Origin: Clostridiaceae bacterium
GTDB taxonomy: Bacteria > Bacillota > Clostridia > Peptostreptococcales > Natronincolaceae
Reading direction: 5' to 3'
Assembly (NCBI GenBank): GCA_018432235.1
Contig: JAHDLO010000017.1
Location: 62,001 to 126,000, forward strand
DNA: 64,000 bases
Shown: in pieces, positions 8,094-17,232 of the stretch
Position numbering within the stretch: the first letter of the stretch is position 1
Layout of the letters: every line of letters begins with the position of its first letter
Translations under genes and position numbers: made by a program
Notes under the pieces: model-generated
The model's database searches: none
What the model was told of the DNA's origin: nothing
What the model saw: only the letters and a program-made list of their open reading frames with translations

Positions 8094-8450
8094 ATGACAT
8101 ACTTAAATGCTTTCATAGTAGGGGGATTAATTTGTGTTATAGGTCAGCTGCTGATGGACGGCACAAAGCTAACACCGTCCCATGTACTGGTGATATTTGT
8201 TACATCAGGGGTAATATTAACGGCCATAGGGGTTTATGAGCCTTTGGTAAAGGTGGGGGGGGCAGGTGCTACAGTGCCTTTGCCGGGCTTCGGCTATGCC
8301 CTGGCAAAGGGTGTGTTCAAGGGCGTGAAGGAAAATGGCCTGTTAGGAGCCTTCACTGGCGGAGTAGAGGCAACCTCAGGTGGTATAACTGCTGCTGTTG
8401 TATTCGGCTATTTAATGGCGATACTCTTTACGCCAAAGTCTAAACTATAA
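8094..8450 (+). CDS. spoVAEb: Stage V sporulation protein AEb (SpoVAE, membrane subunit)
   Basis: A 118-residue polytopic membrane protein homologous to SpoVAC. It has the same GGLICVIGQ opening, the GVYEPLVKVGGAGATVPLPGFG segment (key residues G-V-Y-E, G-G-A-G, P-L-P-G-F-G), and a final hydrophobic helix. In Bacillus SpoVAC, AD and AEb are the minimal set needed for dipicolinate transport. Spacing to spoVAD is 16 nt with an AGGAGG site. Confidence 0.9.
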   Translation: MTYLNAFIVGGLICVIGQLLMDGTKLTPSHVLVIFVTSGVILTAIGVYEPLVKVGGAGATVPLPGFGYALAKGVFKGVKENGLLGAFTGGVEATSGGITAAVVFGYLMAILFTPKSKL

Positions 8451-8468
8451 TTGTTAGGTGGCTAGAAA

Positions 8469-9035
8469 ATGAGTACAAAGAGAAAAGTTATTTTAGTGAC
8501 AGACGGAGATTCCTGCGCCCAAAGGTCAGTTGAGGTGGCGGCAAAAAATATAGGTGGCAGGTGTATCTCCAGATCTGGCGGCAATCCAACGCCGCTCACC
8601 GGCAGTGAATTGATAAAGCTAATAAAGGAGGCCCATCATGATCCTGTCGTCGTGATGGTGGATGATGTAGGTAATGTCAATATCGGGGAAAGTGAAAAGC
8701 TGATTCCAAGAATTATGAATCATCCTGATATAGAGCTTTTAGGTATATTGGCAGTGGCTTCCAATACTGAAGGGGTTAATGGCGTACATGTAGATTTTTC
8801 GATAGATTCGGATTGCAAAATCGTAGACCAAGCCGTCGACAAAAATGGCTACTCAACTTCAGATAAAGTTTTATATGGCGATACTGTGGATATCATTGAT
8901 CAGATCCATCCCTCATCAGTCGTAGTAGGTATAGGGGATGTCGGAAAAATGGATGGCAAGGATGACTGCAGACGAGGCGCTCCGGTAATTACCAGAGCTC
9001 TGGAGGAAATATTAAAAAGAAGCGGATATCATTAG
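8469..9035 (+). CDS. spoVAEa: Stage V sporulation protein AEa
   Basis: A 188-residue soluble alpha/beta protein of the SpoVAEa family, the last gene of the operon. It opens with KRKVILVTDGDSCAQR and later has PVVVMVDDVGN and VVVGIGDVGKMDGKDD, the conserved acidic loops of the family. It lacks membrane segments. The biochemical role is not established. A hairpin lies 20 nt downstream, converging with the PBP gene. Confidence 0.9.
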   Translation: MSTKRKVILVTDGDSCAQRSVEVAAKNIGGRCISRSGGNPTPLTGSELIKLIKEAHHDPVVVMVDDVGNVNIGESEKLIPRIMNHPDIELLGILAVASNTEGVNGVHVDFSIDSDCKIVDQAVDKNGYSTSDKVLYGDTVDIIDQIHPSSVVVGIGDVGKMDGKDDCRRGAPVITRALEEILKRSGYH

Positions 9036-9048
9036 CATATAAATGCAA

Positions 9049-9081
9049 TAAAAAAGAGGCTGTAAAATGCTTACAGCCTCT
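9049..9081 (-). terminator. Shared hairpin between spoVAEa and the PBP1A gene
   Basis: There is a perfect 11-bp stem, AGAGGCTGTAA (9055-9065) with TTACAGCCTCT (9071-9081). On the minus strand it is followed by TTTTTT, so it is a canonical terminator for the PBP gene. On the plus strand the T tract is poor. Confidence 0.85.
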
Positions 9082-9095
9082 AATTATGTCTTAAA

Positions 9096-11633
9096 TTAAT
9101 CATTATCCGTTGAATCTATTACTCTGTCCTCGGTCCATCCGCCATCATCTTCATTCCCAGTTGAGTTATTGTTATTAAAGAATGGGAAATTATCTAAAAA
9201 CTCCTGGAATGGATCATAGTATTCTGTTGGAAGCTCATAGCCATAGTCTCTTGGAACTATGCCACCATTTTCTGAAGGGAAATATGGAATAGGCCGTTTA
9301 ACAAAGACCTTTTTCTCAATTTCCCACGGCGGTGTGTGCTCAGTTGCCAGCTTGCCGCTTGGCACATGAATATCGGCCTCCACGTGGACATCACAGTATT
9401 CCGTAGGTTCTGTACCCTTAATAAAGACCTCCCTGCGGATGGTGCTGCCCCTAGGGTCCTTGGCGCAAAGCTCAGTTGCCAGCTTACCGGATTTTGTACA
9501 AATGTCAACATAGACCAAATTGTCAGGTTGATTAAATGCCTTGTCACTATAGCCCTCATGAACCCTTGCCATTATCTTCTTCCATAATCTAGTTGCCATA
9601 GCACTGCCGTCCACCAGAGAGTCACGAATGTCATTACCTATCCATACAGAGGCTGTATAGTAAGGGGTGTAGCCCACAAACCATGCATCCTTTCGTGCTG
9701 TGGTGGTACCGGTTTTACCTGCAACGGGTATCTTAGAATTTCCTGAATCTAGCTTTGCAGTAGTAGCTGTACCTGAAGAAACTACCGATTTAAGCATATC
9801 AGTCAGTATAAAAGCTGCCTGTGGTGTAACAACACGGTTAGCGCTCTGCTTATTTTCATATATGATATTTCCGTGTCTGTCATAAATATGAGTAAAGGTG
9901 ATCGGCTTGTTATAGACACCCTCATTGCCTAAAACAGCATAAGCGGCAGTCAGCTCCAGTGGTGATACACCTCTGGTCATACCACCCAATGCCGTAGAGT
10001 AGGTTTCATCGCTATATTTTTTGCCATCAGCACCTATCACGGGATTAGAGCTTTTTACAACAGTAGAAATACCCATCTTCTCCATATATTCAAACATTGT
10101 CAGGAAGGAGGATCGCTCATCCACCCCCAGCATGCTGGCAAATAATACGGCACCGACATTACTGGATTGTTGTATGGCCTCCCGCATGGTAATTAGACCG
10201 TAATAACCATCCCTATACCAGTTGCTGGGCCAAGGCTTTGTAGGGGTTGATTTATTAAAGTAAATAGGAACATCGTCTATAACTGTTGCTGCAGTAAAGC
10301 CCTTGTCCACTGCTGCAGTATATACTGCTATTGGTTTGATAGAGGATCCCGGCGGTCTTGGTGCCAAGGCTCTGTTGTAAATCTTTTGTCCGGTAATCAT
10401 TCTTCCGCCCACCAGCGCCTTGATTTGGCCAGTAGACTGGTCAATTATCACCATTGCCGATTGCGGCTGAATATTGCCTTCGGCATCTCGTTTAAGGGTG
10501 CCGTCTGCATTTTTTACAGTTCCAGGGAAGTTAGCAGGGTTTTCATATTCCTCTTCAACGATTCGCTGTATATCTACATCCATTGTACTATAGATACGAA
10601 GTCCGCCGGAATATAGAAGCTCATTTGCCTCTTCCCTTGTATAGCCCTGATTTTCTAAGGCATCTATGACATCTTTTTTTACTAAATCGCCAAAATATGA
10701 GGAAATATCCTGTGACGAGAAGCGGTTGGGCTTCAGGCTTGCCTTAATATCTTGAGTCAGTGCCTCTTGATATTCCTCTTCTGTAATATAATTCAGCTTC
10801 TTCATTTGATACAGTACTGTCTGCCATCTTTTGGTAAAGGATTCATTATATATTATTGTATATATAGAATGAGAATCATCCAGAATAAAATGCTCCTCGG
10901 TAATATGCTCCTTCTCCAGCGTCTTCATTGGTGAATAGCCTGCAGGATTACGGGCAATACCTGCTAAAAGAGCTGCTTCTGCGATGGTCAGCTCGCTGAC
11001 ATCCTTTGAAAAATATACCTGTGAGGCGGCCTGTACACCATAGGCACCACTGCCTAGATTAATCGTGTTCAAATATGCCTCAAGTATTTGCTCCTTGGTG
11101 AGCTGTCGGTTAATCACAAGGCCATAATACATGTCCTTAATCTTCCTTGACAAGGTTTGCTCTGGTGAAAGGAATAACAGCTTTGCAATTTGCTGATTAA
11201 TGGTACTGGCACCCTGGCGAGAGCCAGTTTTAATGTTTGTCCATAAAGCACCGAAAATACGCCTGATATCCAGACCGTTGTGGCTCCAAAAACGCTCGTC
11301 CTCAATTGCTATGAAGGCATTTCTTACTATAACCGGCATGTCCTCGTAATCGATAATGATACGAAGCTCATTGGTCTGAATCTTTTCAATAACCTGGCCC
11401 TGTGAGTCCAACACAAAGGAGCTGACATCCAGTAAATCATAGAGATTAGTTGCGTCAATAGGGTCTGCATCCTTTATGATATTAAGAACAAAGCCTGCTG
11501 CTGCACCTCCTCCGATAAACCCGATAATGATACAGGCTATCAGAATAGTCTTCAATATATTCATTTTTTTGCTTTTTTTCTTCTTCTTGCCAGTGTCTTG
11601 ATTTTGTTGAGTAGTTGGTTTTTTCTCTGACAT
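9096..11633 (-). CDS. pbpA: Class A penicillin-binding protein 1A (transglycosylase/transpeptidase)
   Basis: The 845-residue bifunctional cell-wall synthase has a cytoplasmic Lys-rich tail, a membrane helix at about 25-48, and a GT51 transglycosylase domain at about 65-265 with EDERFWSHNG, QGASTINQQ and the late LAGIARNP. The transpeptidase domain follows at about 380-680 with GSSIKPI (SxxK), SSN and KTGT. The tail is long, Pro/Asn/acidic and low in complexity. An ATG 15 nt further upstream would turn the GGAGGT ribosome binding site into codons, so ATG 11633 is preferred. In the middle, between transglycosylase and transpeptidase, there is a linker with an EEYQEAL helix typical of clostridial PBP1A. 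It is transcribed alone from the promoter at 11697-11725. The symbol is by analogy. Confidence 0.9.
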   Translation of the reverse strand: MSEKKPTTQQNQDTGKKKKKSKKMNILKTILIACIIIGFIGGGAAAGFVLNIIKDADPIDATNLYDLLDVSSFVLDSQGQVIEKIQTNELRIIIDYEDMPVIVRNAFIAIEDERFWSHNGLDIRRIFGALWTNIKTGSRQGASTINQQIAKLLFLSPEQTLSRKIKDMYYGLVINRQLTKEQILEAYLNTINLGSGAYGVQAASQVYFSKDVSELTIAEAALLAGIARNPAGYSPMKTLEKEHITEEHFILDDSHSIYTIIYNESFTKRWQTVLYQMKKLNYITEEEYQEALTQDIKASLKPNRFSSQDISSYFGDLVKKDVIDALENQGYTREEANELLYSGGLRIYSTMDVDIQRIVEEEYENPANFPGTVKNADGTLKRDAEGNIQPQSAMVIIDQSTGQIKALVGGRMITGQKIYNRALAPRPPGSSIKPIAVYTAAVDKGFTAATVIDDVPIYFNKSTPTKPWPSNWYRDGYYGLITMREAIQQSSNVGAVLFASMLGVDERSSFLTMFEYMEKMGISTVVKSSNPVIGADGKKYSDETYSTALGGMTRGVSPLELTAAYAVLGNEGVYNKPITFTHIYDRHGNIIYENKQSANRVVTPQAAFILTDMLKSVVSSGTATTAKLDSGNSKIPVAGKTGTTTARKDAWFVGYTPYYTASVWIGNDIRDSLVDGSAMATRLWKKIMARVHEGYSDKAFNQPDNLVYVDICTKSGKLATELCAKDPRGSTIRREVFIKGTEPTEYCDVHVEADIHVPSGKLATEHTPPWEIEKKVFVKRPIPYFPSENGGIVPRDYGYELPTEYYDPFQEFLDNFPFFNNNNSTGNEDDGGWTEDRVIDSTDND

Positions 11634-11696
11634 TTTATTTACCTCCATCTAAAAAAAAGATGCTTTTATTTTGTAAAAAAGCACAGGTACAGGATA

Positions 11697-11725
11697 ATTA
11701 TAGCATATACTTACCAATATGTTAA
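11697..11725 (-). promoter_or_regulatory. Sigma-A promoter of the PBP1A gene
   Basis: On the minus strand, TTAACA (11725-11720), a 17-nt spacer and TATAAT (11702-11697) lie about 65 nt upstream of the PBP start. The remaining 11726-12009 interval shows no gene. Confidence 0.7.
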
Positions 11726-12027
11726 TTCAAATTAATTAAGGATGCATATATTACAGTTTGATTACATTATAACACAGTACCCTATAGTATAGAGTATTCA
11801 ATAATTGGAAGAATTCTATACAGGGAATAGACAACCTGCCTATACCATAACGCTAGTGCCTTGACAGCCTAAATTCTCAGTTTTGCACCGGTGAAATTCT
11901 TCAGGACTACGTTGTCGTCAGTCGCCATATAGATAGCAGTGATACAAAGCAAAAAGTTGCCTGCCATATAAAAATTAAACACAATACTGTTGTCGACCAC
12001 ATATAATAGGAGGAAGGAGGTGTTTTT

Positions 12028-12702
12028 ATGTATATAGCAAGGCGTAAAAAAATGCTGAAAATAAAGATCATGCTGGTTTTGGCCTTACTATTTACAATGA
12101 CAATTACTACCTTCCTATATGTCGACAAGGAGATCATGCCTACGGTTCAGGCAATAGGGGAGCTGAAGGCCCAGGAGCTTACCACAAGAGCGGTGAATCA
12201 AGGGGTCAGCAGTGTTCTGGATAAAAACATTGAATACAAGGATTTAATATATGTAAAGGAAGATGGCGAAGGCAACATCACCATGATGCAGGCAAATACT
12301 ATGGCGATGAATAGGGTGGCATCAGATATGGCATTAAGCATTCAAGAACAGCTTAAGCAAATCAGAGCTGCCTCCGAGCGGATTCCACTGGGCAATGCTT
12401 TGCGAAGCCAGCTGCTGGCCCAGTACGGCCCCAAAATAAAGCTAACTGTCACCCCAGTGGGCATGGTGGATGTCAATTTTGGTACAGAATTTCAGCAGTC
12501 GGGAATCAATCAGACGAGACATAGAATTTTTCTAATCGTTAATACTAGAGTAAGGGTAATCGTACCCTTTAGCTCCAATACTATTGAAATAGTTACCTAT
12601 GTTCCTATTGCAGAGACAGTAATCGTCGGTAAGGTACCCCATAGCTACATACAGGTTCCAGAGGACAACAAACTAAATGTTACCCCCATAATAGGTCAAT
12701 AA
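12028..12702 (+). CDS. yunB: Sporulation protein YunB
   Basis: The 224-residue protein matches the YunB sporulation family. It has one N-terminal membrane anchor (about residues 10-30) after a basic start, then LKAQELTTRAVNQGVSSVL with key A-x-x-x-x-T-x-A-x-N. A beta-rich C-terminal half has GNALRSQLLAQYGPKI and TRVRVIVPF segments. In Bacillus yunB is under mother-cell sigma-E control and is needed for normal spores. The start ATG has AGGAGGAAGGAGG in front. It is monocistronic, divergent from the PBP gene. Confidence 0.85.
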   Translation: MYIARRKKMLKIKIMLVLALLFTMTITTFLYVDKEIMPTVQAIGELKAQELTTRAVNQGVSSVLDKNIEYKDLIYVKEDGEGNITMMQANTMAMNRVASDMALSIQEQLKQIRAASERIPLGNALRSQLLAQYGPKIKLTVTPVGMVDVNFGTEFQQSGINQTRHRIFLIVNTRVRVIVPFSSNTIEIVTYVPIAETVIVGKVPHSYIQVPEDNKLNVTPIIGQ

Positions 12703-12836
12703 AGGTACAAGATGATCGCCCTCTAAAAATTTTGCAGCTACGGCTGTTTTTTCTTGAAATATAGGAGATTTAAGGCTATTATAAGGATAAATGTATGAAT
12801 ATACCATTTTGAAAAAGTAAACTAGGAGTTGATATA

Positions 12837-14123
12837 ATGCAACATGAGAATTTGCAAGAGGATAAATATTTAGCCGTATTGGTGGGGATGAATCATACCG
12901 GCAAAAATAACGAAATGGACATTGAGGCTTCGATGATTGAGCTGGAGGAGCTGGCACAGGCTGCCGGAGTTGAGGTGGTGGCTACCGCTATTCAAAATCG
13001 TGCTGCAGTAAATGCGGTATTTTATATTGGAAAGGGAAAGGTAGAGGAAATCAAGCAGCTTTGTGATACAGAGGGTGCTAATCTGGTAATATTCAATGAT
13101 GAGCTATCAGGCTCACAAATCAGGAATTTAGAGGAGGCCTTAGGGGTCGATGTTTTGGACCGTACTGCATTGATACTGGATATTTTCGCTCTTAGGGCTA
13201 CTACAAAGGAGGCCAAGCTTCAGGTAGAGCTGGCACAGCTAAGATACCGTCTGCCACGACTATCAGGCTTAGGGCGAAAGCTTTCTCGTCTGGGGGCCGG
13301 TATTGGCACAAGAGGACCGGGAGAAACAAAGCTGGAAACCGATAGAAGGCACATTCTTAGAAGAATCGATGGTATAAGGGAGGAGCTTCGAGAGGTTAAA
13401 AAGCATAGGGAGGTGCAGCGCTCTAAAAGAATAAAGTCCGAGATACCAATTGTTGCGTTGGTTGGCTATACAAATGCCGGAAAGTCCACACTAATGAATT
13501 CTCTGCTGCGAATGAGCGAGAATTATCAGCAGGATAGGGAGGTGTTTGCTGAGGACATGCTATTTGCAACCCTGGAGGTATCCTTGAGAAAGCTGGTGTT
13601 TCCAGACCAGCTGGAATTCCTCTTAACAGATACCGTCGGCTTTGTAGGGAAGCTTCCCCATGATCTGGTGGATGCCTTCAAGGCAACCTTGGAAGAGGTA
13701 CGGTATGCTGATTTATTACTACATGTTGTCGATGTTTCTAATGAAAACTACCAACAACAGGTCAGTACAACCTTAAAGGTGCTTAAGGAGCTGGGGGTAG
13801 AGAGCAAGTCGATGGTTACTGTGTATAATAAGATGGATAGAGCAGAGAATTTAGCAGAAGTGCAAAGGAACGAAAATACCCTGTTTATTTCAGCCCTAAG
13901 CAGAACTAATCTTGATGGGCTTATAGAAAAAATCAGAGAAGAAATTGGTACGAAGCTGGTGGAAACAGATTTTCTTATACCCTATACAAAGGGAGGCATA
14001 GCTGCCCAGCTGCATGAGGAGGCACAGGTATTATCCTCTGATTATATCGAGGAGGGAATTCTGCTAAAAGCAAAGCTGCCTACTGAAATATTTGAAAAAT
14101 ATAGAGGATTTGAAAGGAAATAG
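12837..14123 (+). CDS. hflX: GTPase HflX
   Basis: The 428-residue ribosome-associated GTPase of the HflX family rescues or splits stalled or heat-damaged ribosomes. The N-terminal HflX domain (about 10-190) includes FYIGKGKVEEI and the glycine-rich linker LGAGIGTRGPGETKLE by its G-I-G-T-R-G-P-G-E motif. The G domain follows with GYTNAGKST (G1), a TxxxT switch region, DTVGF (G3) and YNKMD (G4). The length is normal. It is followed 18 nt later by a HEAT-repeat gene. Confidence 0.95.
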   Translation: MQHENLQEDKYLAVLVGMNHTGKNNEMDIEASMIELEELAQAAGVEVVATAIQNRAAVNAVFYIGKGKVEEIKQLCDTEGANLVIFNDELSGSQIRNLEEALGVDVLDRTALILDIFALRATTKEAKLQVELAQLRYRLPRLSGLGRKLSRLGAGIGTRGPGETKLETDRRHILRRIDGIREELREVKKHREVQRSKRIKSEIPIVALVGYTNAGKSTLMNSLLRMSENYQQDREVFAEDMLFATLEVSLRKLVFPDQLEFLLTDTVGFVGKLPHDLVDAFKATLEEVRYADLLLHVVDVSNENYQQQVSTTLKVLKELGVESKSMVTVYNKMDRAENLAEVQRNENTLFISALSRTNLDGLIEKIREEIGTKLVETDFLIPYTKGGIAAQLHEEAQVLSSDYIEEGILLKAKLPTEIFEKYRGFERK

Positions 14124-14141
14124 TAAAAGGGTGGAGATAAA

Positions 14142-14813
14142 ATGGCTGCTGATATCAATGGCGCTTTAAGCTGGGAAAATGCATTGGAGCTGGAGGACTA
14201 TCTGTTGAGCTACTTGCTATATCAAGAGGGCAAAAGCATTCCGATCATTTGTAGGCTGAGAAATTTGACGGAGGATGTTGTTAAAGAGCATATCATTAAA
14301 GCAAAGATTAAGCATATGAAGAAGCAGGAGGAAGTAAACGGCTCACTTTTCACTCAGCTATTGGCCTGTGATAAAAACCAAAGGATAAATTATTTGGAAA
14401 AATGTAATGAAGCAGAGCTTAAAGGCTTGATAGTCTACATAAAGGAAATACTGCCTCGCATAGATCAACCGGAGGACAAGATGGTGGCCATATGGCTGGC
14501 AGGGCATCTTAAGGCCCAGGCGGTTTTGCCGGAGATTAGACAAGAATACAATAATAAGCACGGCGGGGTAAGACGTATGGTATGCTCTGCCCTTAGGAAA
14601 ATACCGCATAAGGAGAGTATTGATATCTTAAATAAGGCCCTGCAGGACAATAAACCGCAGGTAAGGCAATATGCCGCTAAAGCATTGGGAGAAATCGGGG
14701 ATGCCAGAAGTCTTAATCGATTGAATAATCTTATAAATAAGCCGAATGAGGCCGAATATGTTAAGAGAGCCTATAGGCTTGCTATTGAGGCAATCGAGGC
14801 TAGGATTACATAG
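14142..14813 (+). CDS. HEAT-repeat protein of unknown function
   Basis: The 223-residue, all-helical protein has an N-terminal part (1-60) resembling a small helical DNA-binding or dimerisation module (ICRLRNLTEDVVKEHIIKAKIKH). From about residue 110 there are HEAT/armadillo-type repeats, clearest in GVRRMVCSALRKI, QVRQYAAKALGEIGD and a last helix pair. Such repeats usually mediate protein contacts. It follows hflX closely and is likely co-transcribed. Its last 8 nt overlap the end of the convergent DUF3189 gene. Confidence 0.75.
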   Translation: MAADINGALSWENALELEDYLLSYLLYQEGKSIPIICRLRNLTEDVVKEHIIKAKIKHMKKQEEVNGSLFTQLLACDKNQRINYLEKCNEAELKGLIVYIKEILPRIDQPEDKMVAIWLAGHLKAQAVLPEIRQEYNNKHGGVRRMVCSALRKIPHKESIDILNKALQDNKPQVRQYAAKALGEIGDARSLNRLNNLINKPNEAEYVKRAYRLAIEAIEARIT

Positions 14814-15276
14814 TATTCCTGTGCCTCAAATTTTCCTTAGTGACCTCAACTATTCTGACAAGGTTGGGATAGGTCTTCAGGGTTCCCTTTGCAACAATTG
14901 GTCTGCCAAAGGAGACCCAGTTCATCCTTCTGGAGGTAAAGCCACCTAGCCGCATGGTAAAATTCACTGTAGATAGGGTGGAGACCAGCATAAGGTTCTC
15001 ACAGCTGCCGCTTAAGACTCGCCAGGTGTCCTCAATAACCGGTATGACCAAATGGGGGACAAATTGTCTGCTCATGGTATATATTCTGTTTCCAAACTCA
15101 TCGGTACCCCGATAGATTATTTTTCCACGGTCTTTTATAGTCATGGCGTCAAAATATGATATGTTAAGAAGGTCCTCAACTGTAGGAATCTTGTCTGTTG
15201 GCAACCTTTTAAGATGAATGGCGGCTGCCACCACTGAGGAATGCGCACCACCTACGCAATGATATACCACATGCAT
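14806..15276 (-). CDS. DUF3189 family protein
   Basis: A 156-residue protein of the DUF3189 family found in Clostridia. It begins MHVVYHCVGGAHSS, with Cys7 and the following Gly-Gly-x-His-S reminiscent of a nucleotide- or phosphate-binding loop. The body is alpha/beta with ILLN-type and SCENLMLVSTLS segments. GGAGGTGC-like signal (GGCAGGTGC) precedes the ATG. Function unknown. It overlaps the HEAT-repeat gene tail to tail by 8 nt. Confidence 0.75.
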   Translation of the reverse strand: MHVVYHCVGGAHSSVVAAAIHLKRLPTDKIPTVEDLLNISYFDAMTIKDRGKIIYRGTDEFGNRIYTMSRQFVPHLVIPVIEDTWRVLSGSCENLMLVSTLSTVNFTMRLGGFTSRRMNWVSFGRPIVAKGTLKTYPNLVRIVEVTKENLRHRNTM

Positions 15277-15524
15277 ACGAGCACCTGCCTTTCACTTGTA
15301 CCTCATCACAATTAAATGCTTGGTCTCTCTGCTCTGCCAAATTTTTAAGTGGTCAAGGCACTGGGTCAAATATAGTTTTTCATAATAATAGTAAAATATA
15401 ATAGGAATAGAATACCATTTTATAGGATAGAATATTAAAAATTAAATACGCTGGCAGTAGGTTGTATGCAATATGAGGATGAATTTTTTGTCAAGTGGAT
15501 TTGCGTAAATTTTCAGAAAAAAAG

Positions 15525-15553
15525 TTGTAAAAAATTACTGTTTGGTGTATCAT
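15525..15553 (+). promoter_or_regulatory. Sigma-A promoter of the Nudix-like gene
   Basis: TTGTAA (15525-15530), a 17-nt spacer and TATCAT (15548-15553) lie about 32 nt before the start codon. The upstream gap 15277-15524 shows no gene. Confidence 0.55.
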
Positions 15554-15585
15554 AATATTAAGAACGTTTGGAGGAGGGCTGTCCT

Positions 15586-16017
15586 ATGCTTTATCGAAAC
15601 TGTGCAGGTGGAGTCGTGTTCTATGCAAACCAGGTCTTTATCTTCAAGAATGAAAAAAGTGAATGGGTGTTGCCGAAAGGGGTAATTCGTAACGGTGAAC
15701 TGCCTTGGGATGTAGCGTTAAGACGTGTGAAGGTTGAAGCAGGTATTGACGCAGATATAGTCTCAAGTGCTGGTGGAACAAGTTACGAATTTTTTTCTAT
15801 CTCCAGAAAGCAGCCGGTTTGTAATGAAATTTCATGGTACATCATGTCGTCGCCTTCAAAGGATTTTTCAATCAACAAGGAATTGGGCTTTAAGGATGGT
15901 GGGTTTTATCCGGTAGATAAAGCCTTAAGCATGATAACCTACAGTCAAGATAGGTCGCTGGTCAATTTATCCTATAAGAAATTCAAGGAGTTAATGAAGG
16001 AAAAGGCAGTAATTTAA
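15586..16017 (+). CDS. Nudix-fold protein with a degenerate Nudix box
   Basis: The 143-residue protein has a Nudix fold: GGVVFYANQVFIFKNEKSEWVLPKG by its G-G-V-V, W-V-L-P-K-G core, then GVIRNGELPWDVALRRVKVEAGI at the Nudix box position. The consensus G-x5-E-x7-R-E-U-x-E-E-x-G-U is only partly kept: RE is RR and the first of the EE pair is Val, so two metal-binding glutamates are missing. Hydrolysis is therefore doubtful, and a ligand-sensing or structural role is possible. ATG 15586 follows GGAGGAGGG; a TTG start at 15568 would translate through that site. Transcribed alone, with a terminator after it. Confidence 0.75.
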   Translation: MLYRNCAGGVVFYANQVFIFKNEKSEWVLPKGVIRNGELPWDVALRRVKVEAGIDADIVSSAGGTSYEFFSISRKQPVCNEISWYIMSSPSKDFSINKELGFKDGGFYPVDKALSMITYSQDRSLVNLSYKKFKELMKEKAVI

Positions 16018-16032
16018 TAAACCCGAAAGAAA

Positions 16033-16056
16033 TAGGGCAGCTAAGGCTGCTCTTTT
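16033..16056 (+). terminator. Terminator after the Nudix-like gene
   Basis: The 7-bp stem GGGCAGC/GCTGCTC (one G-U pair) has a 4-nt loop and is followed by TTTTT. Confidence 0.7.
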
Positions 16057-16130
16057 TATGCTTTCACCTTTCATAAAGCCGGCATGAATGTTATGATATA
16101 TATGAGATTTCTAACAAAGGTTGTGAGAAT

Positions 16131-16778
16131 ATGCAGGAATATAAAACACTACATAAGGCTTCTGAAGATGAGATCATAATAGAAAAATCAAGATTTATAG
16201 GCTATGCAGCCCCTGTTGCATCAGAGGAGGAGGCCCTGGCCAATATCAGAGCGATTAAGACCAAGCATAAAGAAGCAACGCATAATGTCTATGCCTATGT
16301 TATAGGGCTAAATAATGAGGTTCAGCGGTATAATGATGACGGTGAACCCTCAGGAACTGCCGGTATCCCTATTTTGGAGGTATTAAAGAAGGAAGAAATA
16401 AGGAATGCTGTTGTGGTTGTTACAAGATATTTTGGCGGTATAAAGCTGGGGGCAGGGGGCCTTGTCAGAGCCTATATCAAGGGATGCAAAATAGGAATGG
16501 CGGCTGCTGAAATCGTCAGCAGAAAATATTTCAAGCTAATGCATTTAAAAATAGAATACGGACTGCTTGGAAAAATTCAGCACGAAATATCCCACAGAGA
16601 TTACCTGATAAAGGAAATGCAATACGATGATGCCGTTCATTTTTATCTATATGTTAAAATGGATTTTGTGGCACAATTTCGACAGGAGGCAACGGAATGG
16701 AGCAATGGAAGCTGCGATATTCAGGAGCTGGAAGGCTTATATCTTTCGGAATTAAATGGCAAAATAATAATACCCTAG
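16131..16778 (+). CDS. yigZ: YigZ/IMPACT family protein
   Basis: The 215-residue protein has the UPF0029/IMPACT N-terminal domain (about 1-125) with SRFIGYAAPV, ATHNVYAYV, NDDGEPSGTAGIPIL and TRYFGGIKLGAGGLVRAY, all family signatures. A C-terminal ferredoxin-like DUF1949 domain follows. Family members are linked to translation control or proline/nucleic-acid metabolism, but the bacterial role is uncertain. Monocistronic, with a weak GGTTGTGAG ribosome binding site. Confidence 0.9.
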   Translation: MQEYKTLHKASEDEIIIEKSRFIGYAAPVASEEEALANIRAIKTKHKEATHNVYAYVIGLNNEVQRYNDDGEPSGTAGIPILEVLKKEEIRNAVVVVTRYFGGIKLGAGGLVRAYIKGCKIGMAAAEIVSRKYFKLMHLKIEYGLLGKIQHEISHRDYLIKEMQYDDAVHFYLYVKMDFVAQFRQEATEWSNGSCDIQELEGLYLSELNGKIIIP

Positions 16779-16832
16779 CGTAGAAGTGTAATCCCTTTAG
16801 TAATGGGTATTTAAAAAGCAGGAGGTGTTTTT

Positions 16833-17225
16833 ATGGATGTAATCGAATTAAATAAGCAGGAGATGCTTGAAAAAAAGGTATGGGCAGTTATAGGAGTGAC
16901 GCCTGATCCTGAAAAATTTGGCTACAAAATATTTAAAAAGCTGAAGGAAAAGGGCTACAAAGTATATGGCATAAATCCCAAGTATAACGAGGTGGAGGGT
17001 GAAACAATCTATGCCAGTGTTAAGGATTTGCCTGAAAAGCCAGATTGCGTGGACATGGTTGTAAATCATAAGCTGAGCCTTCCAATGCTGGATGAGATCA
17101 AAGCGGCAGGCATAGAATATGTGTGGTTTCAGCCAGGGACCTTTGATGAGGAAGTTATCGATAAAGCTGAGAGCTATGGAATGAAAATAGTATATTACGA
17201 TTGTGTTTTGGTTGCATTAGCATAG
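16833..17225 (+). CDS. CoA-binding domain protein
   Basis: A 130-residue Rossmann-like protein of the CoA_binding_2 (YccU) family. Key segments are WAVIGVTPDPEKFGYKI, KVYGINPKYNEVEG, VDMVVNH and the end WFQPGTFDEEVIDKAE. Relatives resemble the CoA-binding domain of succinyl-CoA synthetase, but the physiological ligand is unknown. The ATG follows AGGAGGTG. A large stem-loop follows, shared with the convergent TauE genes. Confidence 0.9.
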   Translation: MDVIELNKQEMLEKKVWAVIGVTPDPEKFGYKIFKKLKEKGYKVYGINPKYNEVEGETIYASVKDLPEKPDCVDMVVNHKLSLPMLDEIKAAGIEYVWFQPGTFDEEVIDKAESYGMKIVYYDCVLVALA

Positions 17226-17232
17226 TACATAA

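Noticed and set aside
9257..11305. Several frames of 60-100 codons on both strands inside the PBP1A gene
   Set aside because: They are shadows of the PBP1A coding sequence without ribosome binding sites.
3482..11922. A 14-nt match (CGACTGACGACAAC at 3482; inverted near 11909) upstream of two sporulation genes
   Set aside because: Several 14-nt matches are expected by chance in 64 kb when both strands are compared, and no further similarity surrounds it.
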